In this document: piece after piece, positions 1-9,676 of the stretch
Layout of the letters: each line of letters begins with the position of its first letter
Numbering within the stretch: the first letter of the stretch is position 1
Assembly (NCBI RefSeq): GCF_018449525.1
Contig: NZ_JAAVUS010000001.1
Coordinates: 62,001-126,000, forward strand
DNA length: 64,000 bases
Reading direction: 5' to 3'
DNA from: Bradyrhizobium sp. dw_78
Lineage (GTDB): Bacteria > Pseudomonadota > Alphaproteobacteria > Rhizobiales > Xanthobacteraceae
The notes under the pieces: model-generated
What the model saw: only the letters and a program-made list of their open reading frames with translations
Told to the model about the DNA's origin: nothing
Databases searched by the model: none
Program-made: the position numbers and the translations under genes

Positions 1-2823
1 GATGTTGCCGACCTGGAGGCGGGCGATCACCTGCTCGATCGTGTCGTCGATCCGCGAATGAATACCGAGCGTGAGCCCGTAGCCTGTGTACTCGATCGAT
101 TGCAGCGCGGTTTCGAGCCGTTCGGCGGGATAGCGCAGCACATGCAGAATCGGGCCGAACACTTCCTCGGTCAGTCGACCGGCCTCGGACAATTCAAAAA
201 TATGCGGCGCCACATAATTGCCGGCGGGAGCCAGACCCGCGAAATGCACGCGCGCCTCCCGCTTCATGCGGGCGATATGCGCCTCCAGCCGCTGTTTGGC
301 CTCAAGGTCGATCACCGGCCCGATATGCACGGCAGGGTCGCGCACGTCGCCGATTTTGAGTTCGCGCGCCGCGCCCGCAATCATCTCGATCATGCGGTCG
401 GCGACGTCGTCCTGGATGAACAACAGCCGCAGCGCCGAGCAGCGCTGGCCGGCCGAGCGGAACGCCGAGGTCACGACATCGTCGGCGACCTGTTCGGGCA
501 GCGCCGTGGCATCGACGATCATGGCATTGATGCCGCCGGTCTCCGCGATCAATGGCACGATCGGTCCGTCCCTGGCGGCGAGCGTCCGGTTGATCGCGCG
601 TGCGACCTCGGTCGAGCCGGTGAAGACCACGCCGGCGATGCCGGGATGCGCGACCAGCGCCGCGCCGATCCGGCCATCGCCCTGCGCCAGATGCAGCGCC
701 GGGGACGGGATGCCGGCCTCGTGCAGCAATTGGACGGCTTCCGCCGCGATCAAAGGGGTCTGTTCGGCGGGCTTGGCGACGACGCTATTGCCCGCCATCA
801 GCGCCGCCGTGACCTGGCCGAGGAAGATCGCCAGCGGAAAATTCCACGGCGAGATCGCGATGAACACGCCGCGGCCGCGCAGCCCGAGCACATTGTTCTC
901 GCCGGTTGGCCCCGGCATGGTCTCGCTCTGGCCGAACAGCCTGCGGCCTTCGGCGGCGTAATAGCGGCAGAAATCGGTGGCCTCGCGAACTTCCGAGAGC
1001 GCGTCGTCGAGCGTTTTGCCGCCCTCGTGCTGCAACAGGGCGATGAAATGCGCCGCGCGTTGCTCCAGCAGGTCGGCCGCTTTGTCGAGGATCGCCGCGC
1101 GCGTCCCGGTCGGTGTTTCGTTCCACGCCCTGAAACCGGCGCGGGCGGCGTCGGCCAGGTTGTTTGCGGCTTCCGGAGTTACGCTCGTAGTCCCGGTGAT
1201 CGCCGGCCGGCTCGCCGCGACCGCCGCAAGCAATTCGTTCAAGGCCGTGCGGTCGCCGAATTCGATGCCGCGCGAATTCGTCCGTTGCGGCCGGTAAAGG
1301 TCGCGCGGCAAGGGGATGTTCGGATGCCGCGCTTGCGCCGCGGCGCCTAAGATCGTGGTCGGCCGCCGCAATAGCGTGGCCGCTGGTATTTTATCGTTGG
1401 CGGCGAGCGCCACGAACGACGTGTTGGCGCCATTTTCCAGCAGCCGCCGCACCAGATAGGCGAGCAGGTCGCGATGGCTGCCGACCGGCGCATAGGAGCG
1501 ACAGGCCAGATCCGGGCGATCCTTGCTCAATTGTTCGTAGAGCGCCTCGCCCATGCCGTGCAGGCGCTGGAATTCGAAGCCGCCTTCGTTGCCCGCGAGC
1601 TCGATCACGGTTGCGACCGTCAGCGCGTTATGGGTCGCAAATTGCGGGAACAGGCGCGGGCGCAGCGCTAGCAGTTTTTGCGCGCAGGCGATGTAATTGA
1701 GATCGGTCATCGCCTTGCGGGTGAACACCGGATAGTCGTCGAGGCCGCGCTCTTGCGCGCGCTTGATCTCGGTATCCCAATAGGCGCCCTTGACCAGGCG
1801 CACCATCATGCGCCGGTCCAGCGTTCGCGCGAGGCGGTCGGCATGGTCGATCACCTCGGCCGTGCGTTTCTGATAGGCCTGGATCGCCAGTCCAAAACCG
1901 TCCCAGCCAGCGAGCGACGCCTCGCTGAAGACGGCCGCGATCGCGTCGAGCGACAGTTCGAGCCGGTCGGCTTCCTCGGCATCGACGGTGAAATTCAAAT
2001 CATGGGTTTTGGCTTGCCGCGCCAGCGCGATCAGCTTCGGAACGAGCTCCGCCATCACCCGGCCGTGGCTCACGGCTTCATAGCGCGGATGCAGCGCGGA
2101 GAGCTTTACCGAAATGCCGGGACGGTCGGGCAGCGGCCGGCGGCCGGCGGCGCGGCCGATGGCGTCGATGGCGCTGGCGTAGGCATTGAAATAGCGCTCG
2201 GCATCGGCGGCGGTGCGGGCGCCTTCGCCCAGCATGTCGTAGGAATAGCGCGGCGCGCGCGCCGAATCCGGATGCGCCCGCGCCAGCGCCTGCTCGATGG
2301 TTTCGCCGAGCACGAAATGGCTGCCCATCAGCCGCATCGCCTGCCGTGTCGCGGCGCGCACGGCCGGGACGCCGAGCCGTTTCACCAGCCGGCCGATCGT
2401 GCCTTGCGGGGTCTCGCCGGGCTGGATCACCCGCGCCGACATTCCCAGCGCCCATGCCGACGCGTTCACCAGGAAGGCGCTGGATCTGGTTTCGTGATGT
2501 ACAAAATCGCCCTGGCCGAGTCTGTCCTCGATGAAGCGGTCGGCGGTGCGGGCATCCGGCACGCGCAGCAGGGCTTCGGCGAGCACCATCAGTGCGAGGC
2601 CCTCCTTGCTGGAAAGTGCGAACTCGCGCAGCATGTCCTCGACCCCGCCGAGCCGGTCGTCTCGGCTGCGGATGGCGTCGATCAGGCGCGTCGCGGTGTG
2701 GTCGATGCGCTCTTCCCGCACGCGGTCCAATCGGCCGGTTTCGAGCAGCCGTCCGGCGATAACGCGATCGTCCGGCGCATACGGCGCCTCGAATGGCGGA
2801 AGCGGTACGGTGTCGGACGTCAT
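1..2823 (-). CDS. putA: Bifunctional proline dehydrogenase / delta-1-pyrroline-5-carboxylate dehydrogenase PutA (3' end cut by window)
   Basis: Oxidises proline to glutamate in two steps, with FAD then NAD. The 941 visible codons open at ATG 2823 and run off the left edge without a stop, so roughly the last 50-60 residues are missing. The N-terminal half carries proline dehydrogenase barrel motifs (GISVKLSALHPRY, RLVKGAYWDTE, the RSYAPVGSH loop). The C-terminal half is an aldehyde dehydrogenase with SPWNFPLAIF, the catalytic glutamate in AETGG and the catalytic cysteine in SAGQRCSALR. The protein starts directly in the alpha-helical domain with no ribbon-helix-helix region, so it is a bifunctional rather than a self-repressing PutA. 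No Lrp-type putR is adjacent. Confidence 0.97.
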   Translation of the reverse strand, partial: MTSDTVPLPPFEAPYAPDDRVIAGRLLETGRLDRVREERIDHTATRLIDAIRSRDDRLGGVEDMLREFALSSKEGLALMVLAEALLRVPDARTADRFIEDRLGQGDFVHHETRSSAFLVNASAWALGMSARVIQPGETPQGTIGRLVKRLGVPAVRAATRQAMRLMGSHFVLGETIEQALARAHPDSARAPRYSYDMLGEGARTAADAERYFNAYASAIDAIGRAAGRRPLPDRPGISVKLSALHPRYEAVSHGRVMAELVPKLIALARQAKTHDLNFTVDAEEADRLELSLDAIAAVFSEASLAGWDGFGLAIQAYQKRTAEVIDHADRLARTLDRRMMVRLVKGAYWDTEIKRAQERGLDDYPVFTRKAMTDLNYIACAQKLLALRPRLFPQFATHNALTVATVIELAGNEGGFEFQRLHGMGEALYEQLSKDRPDLACRSYAPVGSHRDLLAYLVRRLLENGANTSFVALAANDKIPAATLLRRPTTILGAAAQARHPNIPLPRDLYRPQRTNSRGIEFGDRTALNELLAAVAASRPAITGTTSVTPEAANNLADAARAGFRAWNETPTGTRAAILDKAADLLEQRAAHFIALLQHEGGKTLDDALSEVREATDFCRYYAAEGRRLFGQSETMPGPTGENNVLGLRGRGVFIAISPWNFPLAIFLGQVTAALMAGNSVVAKPAEQTPLIAAEAVQLLHEAGIPSPALHLAQGDGRIGAALVAHPGIAGVVFTGSTEVARAINRTLAARDGPIVPLIAETGGINAMIVDATALPEQVADDVVTSAFRSAGQRCSALRLLFIQDDVADRMIEMIAGAARELKIGDVRDPAVHIGPVIDLEAKQRLEAHIARMKREARVHFAGLAPAGNYVAPHIFELSEAGRLTEEVFGPILHVLRYPAERLETALQSIEYTGYGLTLGIHSRIDDTIEQVIARLQVGNI

Positions 2824-2929
2824 GGCGTGACCTGAAGTTCCGTTACCCCCTCATCATGGACCCAAGCTTGGAATCGCGAAACGGCTGCGATAGGCTTTGC
2901 GGGATTTTTGAAGCGAAGCGCGGCGACGG

Positions 2930-3595
2930 ATGGAATTTGGCGAAAGACGACGAACTGGGAAGCCGGGCAGCGGCTCCGCATCCGCGTTTGCCGTTTTGTT
3001 GCTCGGACCGATCCTGATGGCCATGCCGCGGTCGGCGGCCGCAATGGAGTTGAGTACACCGCAGGCGGCGCTGTACAGCACGGTATCGATCTATCCGCCT
3101 TCCGCAACGTCCATGACGGTTTGCTACGGGTTTGTCTGCCGCCGCCGCGAGATCCTTGATTTCACCCCCGGCGACCGTCGCGCGCTCACGCACATCCTCG
3201 CCTCGGGCCGCGCGTCAGCCGCGGCGGAGCGGGCGGCGTTGCAGAAGGCCGTGATCTGGTTCGATCGCCGCATGGGACCGGTGATCGGAACCGACAAGCG
3301 CGTCGCGAAAGCCGACGTTCGCGCGCTGGACGACAAGCACAATTACGATTGCTGGGACACCACCCGCAACACCACAAGCCTGCTGCTGGTGCTGCAGGAA
3401 TGGGGTCTGTTCAGGTTCCACGACGTTGGCGATCCGCATTATCGCGGCAATCCGCTGACCTTTCAGCTGCCGCACAACACGGCCGTGCTGGTGGACCGCG
3501 CCACCAAGCTCGGGTGGGTTGTCGACATGTGGCCACGCGGCTACGCCCAGCCGCCGGATGTCATGCCGCTCGCCCAATGGGTCAAGGAAGACTGA
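2930..3595 (+). CDS. Secreted protein of unknown function
   Basis: 221 codons. A hydrophobic segment near residues 19-32 (SAFAVLLLGPILMAM) followed by PRSAAA looks like a signal peptide, so the mature protein probably begins near MELSTPQ and is periplasmic. The mature part has several Cys (VCYGFVCRR, NYDCWD) and a conserved-looking core with LQEWGLFRFHDVGDP. No enzyme family is recognised. The gene is divergent from putA with about 106 bp between the starts, so the two may share a promoter region. A shorter start at 3016 or 3025 would remove the signal segment and is less likely. Confidence 0.75.
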   Translation: MEFGERRRTGKPGSGSASAFAVLLLGPILMAMPRSAAAMELSTPQAALYSTVSIYPPSATSMTVCYGFVCRRREILDFTPGDRRALTHILASGRASAAAERAALQKAVIWFDRRMGPVIGTDKRVAKADVRALDDKHNYDCWDTTRNTTSLLLVLQEWGLFRFHDVGDPHYRGNPLTFQLPHNTAVLVDRATKLGWVVDMWPRGYAQPPDVMPLAQWVKED

Positions 3596-3742
3596 AAAAC
3601 CGGCCGGCCTGTTCCGCGCCGGCTTTCATGCACGCAAGAGCAGAGCCTGCTCCTGCGCAATGTTGTGTCGCTTGAGATCAAAGCTTCAGGCACTGCCCTC
3701 GGATAATGTCCGAGAGTGGGGCCTGCCGGCGATGGCGTCGCT

Positions 3743-3943
3743 TTAAACTTTGAGGTTTTCGGCCGAGGTCTTGCCGCGATTGGCTACCTCTTCGTATTCG
3801 ACCGTCTGTCCTTCATTGAGCGTCGAGAGGCCAGCCTTTTCGACTGCTGAAATATGAACGAAAACATCCTTGCCGCCCGAGCTGGGCTGGATAAATCCAT
3901 AACCCTTGGTTGGGTTGAACCATTTAACAGTACCTTTAGCCAT
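3743..3943 (-). CDS. cspA: Cold-shock protein, CspA family
   Basis: 66-residue single cold-shock domain that binds single-stranded RNA and DNA as a chaperone. Both nucleic-acid motifs are intact: KGYGFI (RNP1) and DVFVHI (RNP2), with the opening GTVKWFN. The ATG at 3943 is preceded by GGAGAC. A GTG one codon upstream (3946) is an alternative start. The closest relatives by pattern are the alphaproteobacterial CspA proteins. The 334 bp upstream is free of genes and probably holds a long regulated leader. Confidence 0.95.
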   Translation of the reverse strand: MAKGTVKWFNPTKGYGFIQPSSGGKDVFVHISAVEKAGLSTLNEGQTVEYEEVANRGKTSAENLKV

Positions 3944-4277
3944 CACATCGTCTCCGCGGGATCAAAAATAAGAACGAACTGCCAGTCCCCGCCAACTGGC
4001 ATGTCCGCGGGTGTACGATACGAGGTCCGAGCCGACCTGGATAGCTTAGACCACACGGTGATTCTGGCGGAAAATGATCATAATCGCGGCGCATTCACGC
4101 TTTTTGCTAGTTTTGCACGCGGTTGAGAGTTTTTGGTCGCAGCAAAACCATGAAGAAGGTTGCTTTTAAGTAAAAACTAACCTCGATGTTTTTTCTGCTG
4201 CAGAGCACCATGAGGCCGGCTCCTTCTCGTTCCTTTCGGGGCTGCCAGGACCAGCAGTTGTCCGGGACCTTAGCTTG
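3944..4277. other. Gene-free stretch, probable cspA promoter and leader
   Basis: No supported gene on either strand. It lies between the cspA start and the stop of the cyclase upstream of it, and is more AT-rich than its surroundings around 4070-4200. Cold-shock genes usually have long leaders, so it probably contains the cspA promoter, but no -35/-10 pair is assigned. Confidence 0.4.
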
Positions 4278-6017
4278 CTATGCCACGACGGCCTCGTCGA
4301 TGAACGCCGTCAATGTCCCCGCGCCGGTGACATAGCGCACCATCATCGGCTCCGTGCGCCCGCGGATCGCGACTTGCTGTTTGGGCAGGCCATCTGCCGG
4401 CAGATCGGCCGTGATGCGCACCTCCTCGGACAGGATCACCTCGCACCCCAGGCTCTTGGTCATGTCCTGCAATCGCGCAGCGACATTCACGGCGTCGCCG
4501 AGCGCGGTGAACACCATATGGTCGCGATAGCCGATGTCTCCGACGATCACTTCGCCGCCGTGAATGCCGATGCCGAAGCCGATCGGCTCGCGCAGATCGT
4601 CGCCGAGAGAGCGATTCAGCTCCGCGATATTGACGGCGATCATGGCCGCCGCCCTGAGCGCCTGGCGGCATGCGGCCTGTGGGCTGGTGTCCAGCCCGAA
4701 CAGCGCCAGTTCTCCATCGCCGACGAATTGGTTGGGCTGCCCTCCGCATTCGACCACGGCCTCCGACACCGCGCCGAGGAAGCGGTTGACGATGAAGACG
4801 GTGTCGAACGGCAATCGCTGTTCGGCAAGCCTGGTCGAGCCGCGCATGTCCACGAACATGCTGACGAGATAGCGCTCCTGGCCGATGCGGTGAGGATCCG
4901 AGGCATGCACGTTGGCCGACATCGTGTGCGGCATGAAGAGCTGGAACAACGACAGGTCCTGGGTGGGGCGCAGCTGGCAGGCGAGCCGGATCGACGGATC
5001 GGTCGTTCCGACGCGGCTCAGCACGAAGGCTTCCCGCTTCGATGGCGGCGGCAAGTTCTTGCCGCCGCTGGTCACACGAATGCGGCAGGTGGAGCAGCGG
5101 GCGCGGCCGCCGCAAACGCTGGCATGCGGGAGATTGTTGCGCAGGCTGGCTTCGAGCACGCTCAAGCCCTTCGGCACCCGGATCTTGCGGCCATTGCCGT
5201 AGGACAAGGTGATCATGCCGCCGCGGCGCTCGGCCAGGACGCGCGCGCCTTTCGCCAGCAACACCAATCCGACCAGACCGAGATAACCGATCAGAAAACC
5301 ATCGGCGATCTCCTCAAGCGCGCTTTGCTGTGCCGGGGTGCCGACCTGACGAGGCGAGAGATTGTCGGCCCTCCATTGGGCGCTGGCGCTGTCTTCGGCG
5401 ACGCGCCGCCCCGCCTGATAAAAGCCGAGCAAAGCGAGCGTCGGAATCAGCACGGCGGCCACGAGCAGAAATGGCGCGGCGCGATCGAACAACGCTTTTA
5501 TCCGCAGCCAGAAATAAAGCCCGATGCAGCCATGGACCCAGGCGATGGTCATGACCGCCGACATCAGCCATATCTTGTAGGGCTGCGTCACCCAGAACCC
5601 GTAAAGCTCCTGCGGATAGAGTTTTTCGTTGTCGAACAGCGTCTGGCCAAGACGGACGCCGACGATATGAGCGATGATGAGCGCGGGGATGCTCAGGCCC
5701 AGCACGAGCTGGAGCGGCTCGATCGCCTTCCATTTGAATTGCCGGCGCTGGTAGAGCGCCCAGATTCCGAGACCGCAATGAACCAGCGCCGCGGCGTAAA
5801 ACACGATCGCGACCGGCGGAAACTGCCAGAACATCGTGTGGTAGTGGACGCCCGTGGCCAGCGCGTCCATCGAGATATTGCCGAGCGCATGGTTGAGGAA
5901 GTGACTGATCAGATAGGCGAACAGCACCACGCCGCAGCCAAGACGGATCTGCCGCACGCCGACGCCGCGGGCAAATCCGGAGAATCTGGATCGGGAGGAT
6001 GCGGTCATGGAGTTCAT
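4278..6017 (-). CDS. cyaC: Membrane adenylate cyclase with di-heme-type anchor and 2Fe-2S ferredoxin domain (CyaC-like)
   Basis: Makes cAMP under control of a redox-sensing membrane domain. From N to C: about six membrane segments (residues 15-260) with spaced histidines, resembling the cytochrome b anchor of succinate dehydrogenase; a plant-type 2Fe-2S ferredoxin domain with the cluster cysteines in SVCGGRARCSTCR and LACQ; and a class III cyclase domain with metal-binding FVDMRGST, GDGELALFG and the LGDAVNVAARLQ motif. S. meliloti CyaC is described as a quinone-responsive di-heme cyclase of this design. The open frame continues upstream to 6266, but homology begins near ATG 6017 or 6008, giving 579 or 576 residues. 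It is a single gene with no partner. Confidence 0.9.
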   Translation of the reverse strand: MNSMTASSRSRFSGFARGVGVRQIRLGCGVVLFAYLISHFLNHALGNISMDALATGVHYHTMFWQFPPVAIVFYAAALVHCGLGIWALYQRRQFKWKAIEPLQLVLGLSIPALIIAHIVGVRLGQTLFDNEKLYPQELYGFWVTQPYKIWLMSAVMTIAWVHGCIGLYFWLRIKALFDRAAPFLLVAAVLIPTLALLGFYQAGRRVAEDSASAQWRADNLSPRQVGTPAQQSALEEIADGFLIGYLGLVGLVLLAKGARVLAERRGGMITLSYGNGRKIRVPKGLSVLEASLRNNLPHASVCGGRARCSTCRIRVTSGGKNLPPPSKREAFVLSRVGTTDPSIRLACQLRPTQDLSLFQLFMPHTMSANVHASDPHRIGQERYLVSMFVDMRGSTRLAEQRLPFDTVFIVNRFLGAVSEAVVECGGQPNQFVGDGELALFGLDTSPQAACRQALRAAAMIAVNIAELNRSLGDDLREPIGFGIGIHGGEVIVGDIGYRDHMVFTALGDAVNVAARLQDMTKSLGCEVILSEEVRITADLPADGLPKQQVAIRGRTEPMMVRYVTGAGTLTAFIDEAVVA

Positions 6018-6187
6018 AAGCCGGGTGTCAGCGATGACGGAGTTTACATTCACAGGCCGTAGCTTTCGCTGAATATCCCGGCAAGGGCGGGTCCTCAACG
6101 GCAGGCAGCGGCTGTTGCTCCAATATCGGCGATTACCTTTACAAGATCGCCAATGTGCGCCGTCCGGAATGACAGCAGCCCGCGTGG

Positions 6188-6260
6188 GGCGGATGAGCAT
6201 CAGCGTCATCCGCCGTCGCCTATTTGCAACGAAAGGCGGGTTACGCTTCGCTAACCCACC
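6188..6260. repeat. Pair of intergenic palindromes, REP-like
   Basis: Two adjacent inverted repeats: GGCGGATGA (6188-6196) with TCATCCGCC (6206-6214), and GGCGGGTTA (6235-6243) with TAACCCACC (6252-6260; one mismatch). It lies between the cyclase promoter and the ycjF stop. The sequence resembles short palindromic repeats scattered through Bradyrhizobium-group genomes. As RNA each would fold into a stable hairpin. Confidence 0.6.
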
Positions 6261-6274
6261 CTGCAATTTGTTGA

Positions 6275-7306
6275 TTATTCCTCGCCGTCGCGCTTGCGCA
6301 GCAGGTCTTTTGCGAGATCGGCGAGCGCCGGCTGGGGCAGGGCGGTGAACGGCAGCGGGCGGGTCACCTCGATGGCGGCGAGGCCGAGCCGCGCGGTGAG
6401 CAGTCCGTTGAGGACGCCCTCGCCAAGGCGCTGCGACAGTTTCGCCGCCAGGCCGTGGCCGAGCATCTGCTGAACCAGGCTGTCGCTCGCGGCCATGCCG
6501 CCGGTGATCGCAAGATGGGCGATGACATGGCGCATCAGCCGGATCATGCCGAGCGTGCCCGGCCGTCCGCCATAAAGCAGCGCGAGCTGCCGGATCATCC
6601 GCAGACTGGCGACGAAAACGAACAGCACATCGATCATGGCGCGCGGACTGACTGCCGTGACGATCGAGACCCGCTGCGCGGCCGAGGAGACCAGCCGGCG
6701 CGCTTCCTGGTCGAGCGGTGTCATCAGTTCGCGCTCGGCCAGCTTGATCATGTCGGCGCCGTCGATGATGTCGTCGGCGTGGCCCCGCAGCGTGGCGCGG
6801 GCGCGGGCCAGCTGCGGATTCTGGTGCGCGAGCTTCAGCAGATCGTTCACGATCGCCCGGCTTTCATCGCGGTTGTCGCTGGCCAGCACCTCCGCGGCGC
6901 GCAAATGCAGCTTCTCGATGGTCGCCAGCCGCGCCAGCCCGAATGCTTCGCGCGCGATGACGACGGCGAGCGCCAGCGCGGCAACAAAGGCGAACGCCAG
7001 GCCGAGAAAGCCAAGGCCTTCGCTGCGCGCGAACAGATCCTCGATCAGATGCGTGACACTGAGCCCGAGGCCGAGCAGCACCAGCCCGCCGACCGCGGCC
7101 CAGAACATCGTCCCCCAGCGGAAGCCGCGCCTCGCCGGGATCAACGGCGCGTCCGTCGGCACCGGCAGCAGCACCGGATCGGCTTCCGGTCTGATCTGGA
7201 TGGTGCCGCGGGACGGACGGCTGGAATCCTCCGGATCCATCACGATGACGCTGGGGTCGTCGAGCCTGAAGGTGGCGGGACGTCGATGAGGCGATCGCTC
7301 GCTCAT
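6275..7306 (-). CDS. ycjF: Inner-membrane protein, YcjF / TIGR01620 family
   Basis: 343 residues. A long charged N-terminus (about 85 residues) is followed by two membrane helices (GTMFWAAVGGLVLLGLGLSV and GFLGLAFAFVAALALAVVIA), then a helical DUF697-like domain with a further hydrophobic stretch (MIDVLFVFVASLRMI). The family is always found beside YcjX. The start codon at 7306 overlaps the ycjX stop by 4 bp, so the two are translationally coupled. The molecular role is unknown; in enterobacteria the pair is stress- or phage-shock-associated. Confidence 0.9.
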   Translation of the reverse strand: MSERSPHRRPATFRLDDPSVIVMDPEDSSRPSRGTIQIRPEADPVLLPVPTDAPLIPARRGFRWGTMFWAAVGGLVLLGLGLSVTHLIEDLFARSEGLGFLGLAFAFVAALALAVVIAREAFGLARLATIEKLHLRAAEVLASDNRDESRAIVNDLLKLAHQNPQLARARATLRGHADDIIDGADMIKLAERELMTPLDQEARRLVSSAAQRVSIVTAVSPRAMIDVLFVFVASLRMIRQLALLYGGRPGTLGMIRLMRHVIAHLAITGGMAASDSLVQQMLGHGLAAKLSQRLGEGVLNGLLTARLGLAAIEVTRPLPFTALPQPALADLAKDLLRKRDGEE

Positions 7307-8772
7307 TGCAGTTTGTCTCCGATCAGGAACTGGAGGGCGCGGTCAAGGCGGATGTGAGGCAAAACCGGACCGCCCGCATCCTGGCATTCGAGCTGCGGCG
7401 GCCGGAAGCGCAGAAAGCGGAAATCGGTCTTTTCCGGAGGCGTGCTGGCAAGGCCGCGGAACGCGCCGTCGTCCTTGAACAATTCTTCCGGGTCGGCCGG
7501 CAGATCGCCCGGAAAGGTCGCCACTTCCATGCTGCCGTCGAACGTCTCGCCGCCGATCTGTTCGCCCGCGGCCGGCGTCCCGAGGATCGACGGCAGTTTG
7601 TCCCGGCCGCGCTGCACCTGCGCCTCGCGGGTGGCGCGCACCGCGGCCAGCGCCACCACGTCGATCCCGGCCCCGGCGTATTCGGCGCGCTCGGCTGCGC
7701 TGGCGACGATCCGCCGCAGGATGGCTTCGAGGCGGTCGTGGCTCGCATGATGCAAATGATCGGCCTTGGTCGCGGCGAACAGAATGCGATCGATGCGCGG
7801 CCGGAACAGATTGCTGAACAAGGTGCTGCGCCCGGTCCGGAAACAGTCCAGGATGCCCGCCAGCGCCGCCTCGAGATCGCGCAGCGCTTCGGGACCGGAG
7901 TTGAAGGCGGCGAGCGCATCGACCAGAACGATCTGGCGATCGAGCCGCGTGAAATGATCGCGAAAGAACGGCCGCACCACCGCGTCCTTGTAGGCCTCGT
8001 AGCGCCGGACCATCATCGCCCACAGCGAACCCTCGGGCGCCGTTCCATCCACCGGCCCCTCGAGCGGCGCGAAGGTCAGCGCCGGCGAACCGGCGAGGTT
8101 GCCCGGCATCAGGAAGCGGCCCGGCGGCAACAGGCTCATGGCGAAACGTTCATCGCGGCAAGCGCGCAGATAGTCGGTAAAGAGTCTGGCTTCGGTCAGC
8201 GCCGCCTGCTCGTCGGCCTTGGCCGCGGCGCTGAGCGTCGCCAGATGCGCGTGCCACGGCGCCGCCAGTAGCTTGCGCGGGCCTTCGCGCGACAGCGTCA
8301 GGCTCTCGGCGGACCATTGCTGGTAGGTTTTGTTCAGCAGCGGCAGATCGAGCAGCCATTCGCCGGGGTAGTCGACGATGTCGAGCGTCAGGGTGCGGTC
8401 GGCGCCGTTGCGCCGCTGGTAATCGATGACGAGCCGGAGTTCGCTGATGTCGACCGTCGAAATCGGCCAGCGGCGATCTTCGATCAGGGTGCGGACATGG
8501 TTCTCATAGTCGAAGCGCGGCACCGCGTCGTCGGGCTGCGGCTCGAGCCGGGCGCGGGCGATCCGCCCCGACGCAAAGGGTTCGAAAACCGGGAAACGGC
8601 CGCCGCGGATCAGGCCATGCACCAGCGCGGTGATGAAGACCGTTTTGCCGGCGCGTGACAGGCCGGTGACGCCAAGCCGGACCGTCGGATCGAAAAAGTG
8701 CTCGCCATAGTCCAACAGCGCCCGCGCCGACAGGCGTGCTTCCTCGACGATATCGGAAAAGCTCGGGGCCAT
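7303..8772 (-). CDS. ycjX: P-loop GTPase-like protein, YcjX / DUF463 family
   Basis: About 489 residues from ATG 8772 (MAPSFSDIVEEARL). An upstream in-frame start at 8847 would add 25 residues without homology value. The Walker A motif is GLSRAGKTVF, close to the N-terminus, and LDIVDYPGEWLLDLP is a Walker-B-like segment. Later, FAATKADHLH resembles the base-specificity loop of a GTPase (xKAD). It forms a two-gene operon with ycjF through a 4-bp overlap. The function is not established for the family; the domain organisation suggests a nucleotide-driven membrane-associated switch. Confidence 0.9.
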   Translation of the reverse strand: MAPSFSDIVEEARLSARALLDYGEHFFDPTVRLGVTGLSRAGKTVFITALVHGLIRGGRFPVFEPFASGRIARARLEPQPDDAVPRFDYENHVRTLIEDRRWPISTVDISELRLVIDYQRRNGADRTLTLDIVDYPGEWLLDLPLLNKTYQQWSAESLTLSREGPRKLLAAPWHAHLATLSAAAKADEQAALTEARLFTDYLRACRDERFAMSLLPPGRFLMPGNLAGSPALTFAPLEGPVDGTAPEGSLWAMMVRRYEAYKDAVVRPFFRDHFTRLDRQIVLVDALAAFNSGPEALRDLEAALAGILDCFRTGRSTLFSNLFRPRIDRILFAATKADHLHHASHDRLEAILRRIVASAAERAEYAGAGIDVVALAAVRATREAQVQRGRDKLPSILGTPAAGEQIGGETFDGSMEVATFPGDLPADPEELFKDDGAFRGLASTPPEKTDFRFLRFRPPQLECQDAGGPVLPHIRLDRALQFLIGDKLQ

Positions 8773-8944
8773 GGAGGACAAGGGCTCGAAAATGGGCGGG
8801 CGGACTGTCTGAAAAATGGCGATCGGGAGGCTGAAATCAAGCTTCACACTTTCGACGCGATTAAAGGCGAAGCGGGTTTGAACGGTTCGTTGACCATGCG
8901 GGGGCTATATTTTATCCGTCTTTGACCAGAACGCCGGGCCTGCC

Positions 8945-9640
8945 ATGACCATTTTCCAACTCAAGCAACTGGCTTCGAATTCCGTCTATGCCGCCCGCGA
9001 CGCGATCGGCTGGCATTACGACCGGGCCGAACTGATCGCGGACGGCGTCGTGCATATCGTCGGCGTGAGCCTGGGATTGATCGCGGCCACCGTGCTGATC
9101 GTGCTCACGGCCATCTATGCCACGCCGCTCGATGTCGTGGTGGTGTCGATCTATGTCGCGGGGCTGCTGGCGATGCTGTCGCTGTCGGCAACCTATAATC
9201 TGTGGCCGGTCTCGCCCACCAAATGGGTGCTGCGCCGTTTCGATCATTCGGCGATCTACGTGCTGATCGCGGCGACCTACACGCCCTTGATTATGGAAAT
9301 GAAGCAGAGCGTCTTCGCCATCGCGCTGCTCGTGGGCGTCTGGTGCATCGCGGTCGTCGGTATCGTGCTCAAGCTCCGCTGGCCTGGCCGTTTCGACCGG
9401 CTTTCGGTCGGGCTTTACCTGGCGATGGGCTGGAGCGGCATGATGCTCTACGACACGGTGGTCTCGGCGCTGCCGCGAATGGCGCTGTGGTTCGTGCTGA
9501 TCGGGGGCGCGCTGTATAGTCTGGGCGTGATCTTTCACGCCTGGCGGCGGCTTCGTTTCCAGAACGCGATATGGCATTGTTTCGTGCTGCTGGGCGCAGC
9601 CTGTCATTATACTGCGGTGCTCGATCTTGTTTTGACCTGA
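8945..9640 (+). CDS. Hemolysin III / PAQR-like seven-helix membrane protein
   Basis: 231 residues. After a hydrophilic start the conserved ADGVVHIVGVSLGLIA segment opens the first helix, and six more hydrophobic helices follow. Family histidines and serines are present in LSATYN, RRFDHSAIYVLIAATYTP and the C-terminal IWHCFVLLGAACHYTAVL. Despite the name, most members are not proven hemolysins; the PAQR superfamily is linked to membrane-lipid homeostasis and possible zinc-dependent hydrolase chemistry. The gene is divergent from ycjX. Confidence 0.88.
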   Translation: MTIFQLKQLASNSVYAARDAIGWHYDRAELIADGVVHIVGVSLGLIAATVLIVLTAIYATPLDVVVVSIYVAGLLAMLSLSATYNLWPVSPTKWVLRRFDHSAIYVLIAATYTPLIMEMKQSVFAIALLVGVWCIAVVGIVLKLRWPGRFDRLSVGLYLAMGWSGMMLYDTVVSALPRMALWFVLIGGALYSLGVIFHAWRRLRFQNAIWHCFVLLGAACHYTAVLDLVLT

Positions 9641-9676
9641 AGTTTAAAAACTAGAAACGAAAATGGGAGTGTGACG

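Noticed and set aside
4275..6062. 595-codon plus-strand open frame
   Set aside because: Antisense shadow of the cyclase. It has no domain and is rich in Arg/His/Asp/Gln, typical of a complement frame in GC-rich DNA.
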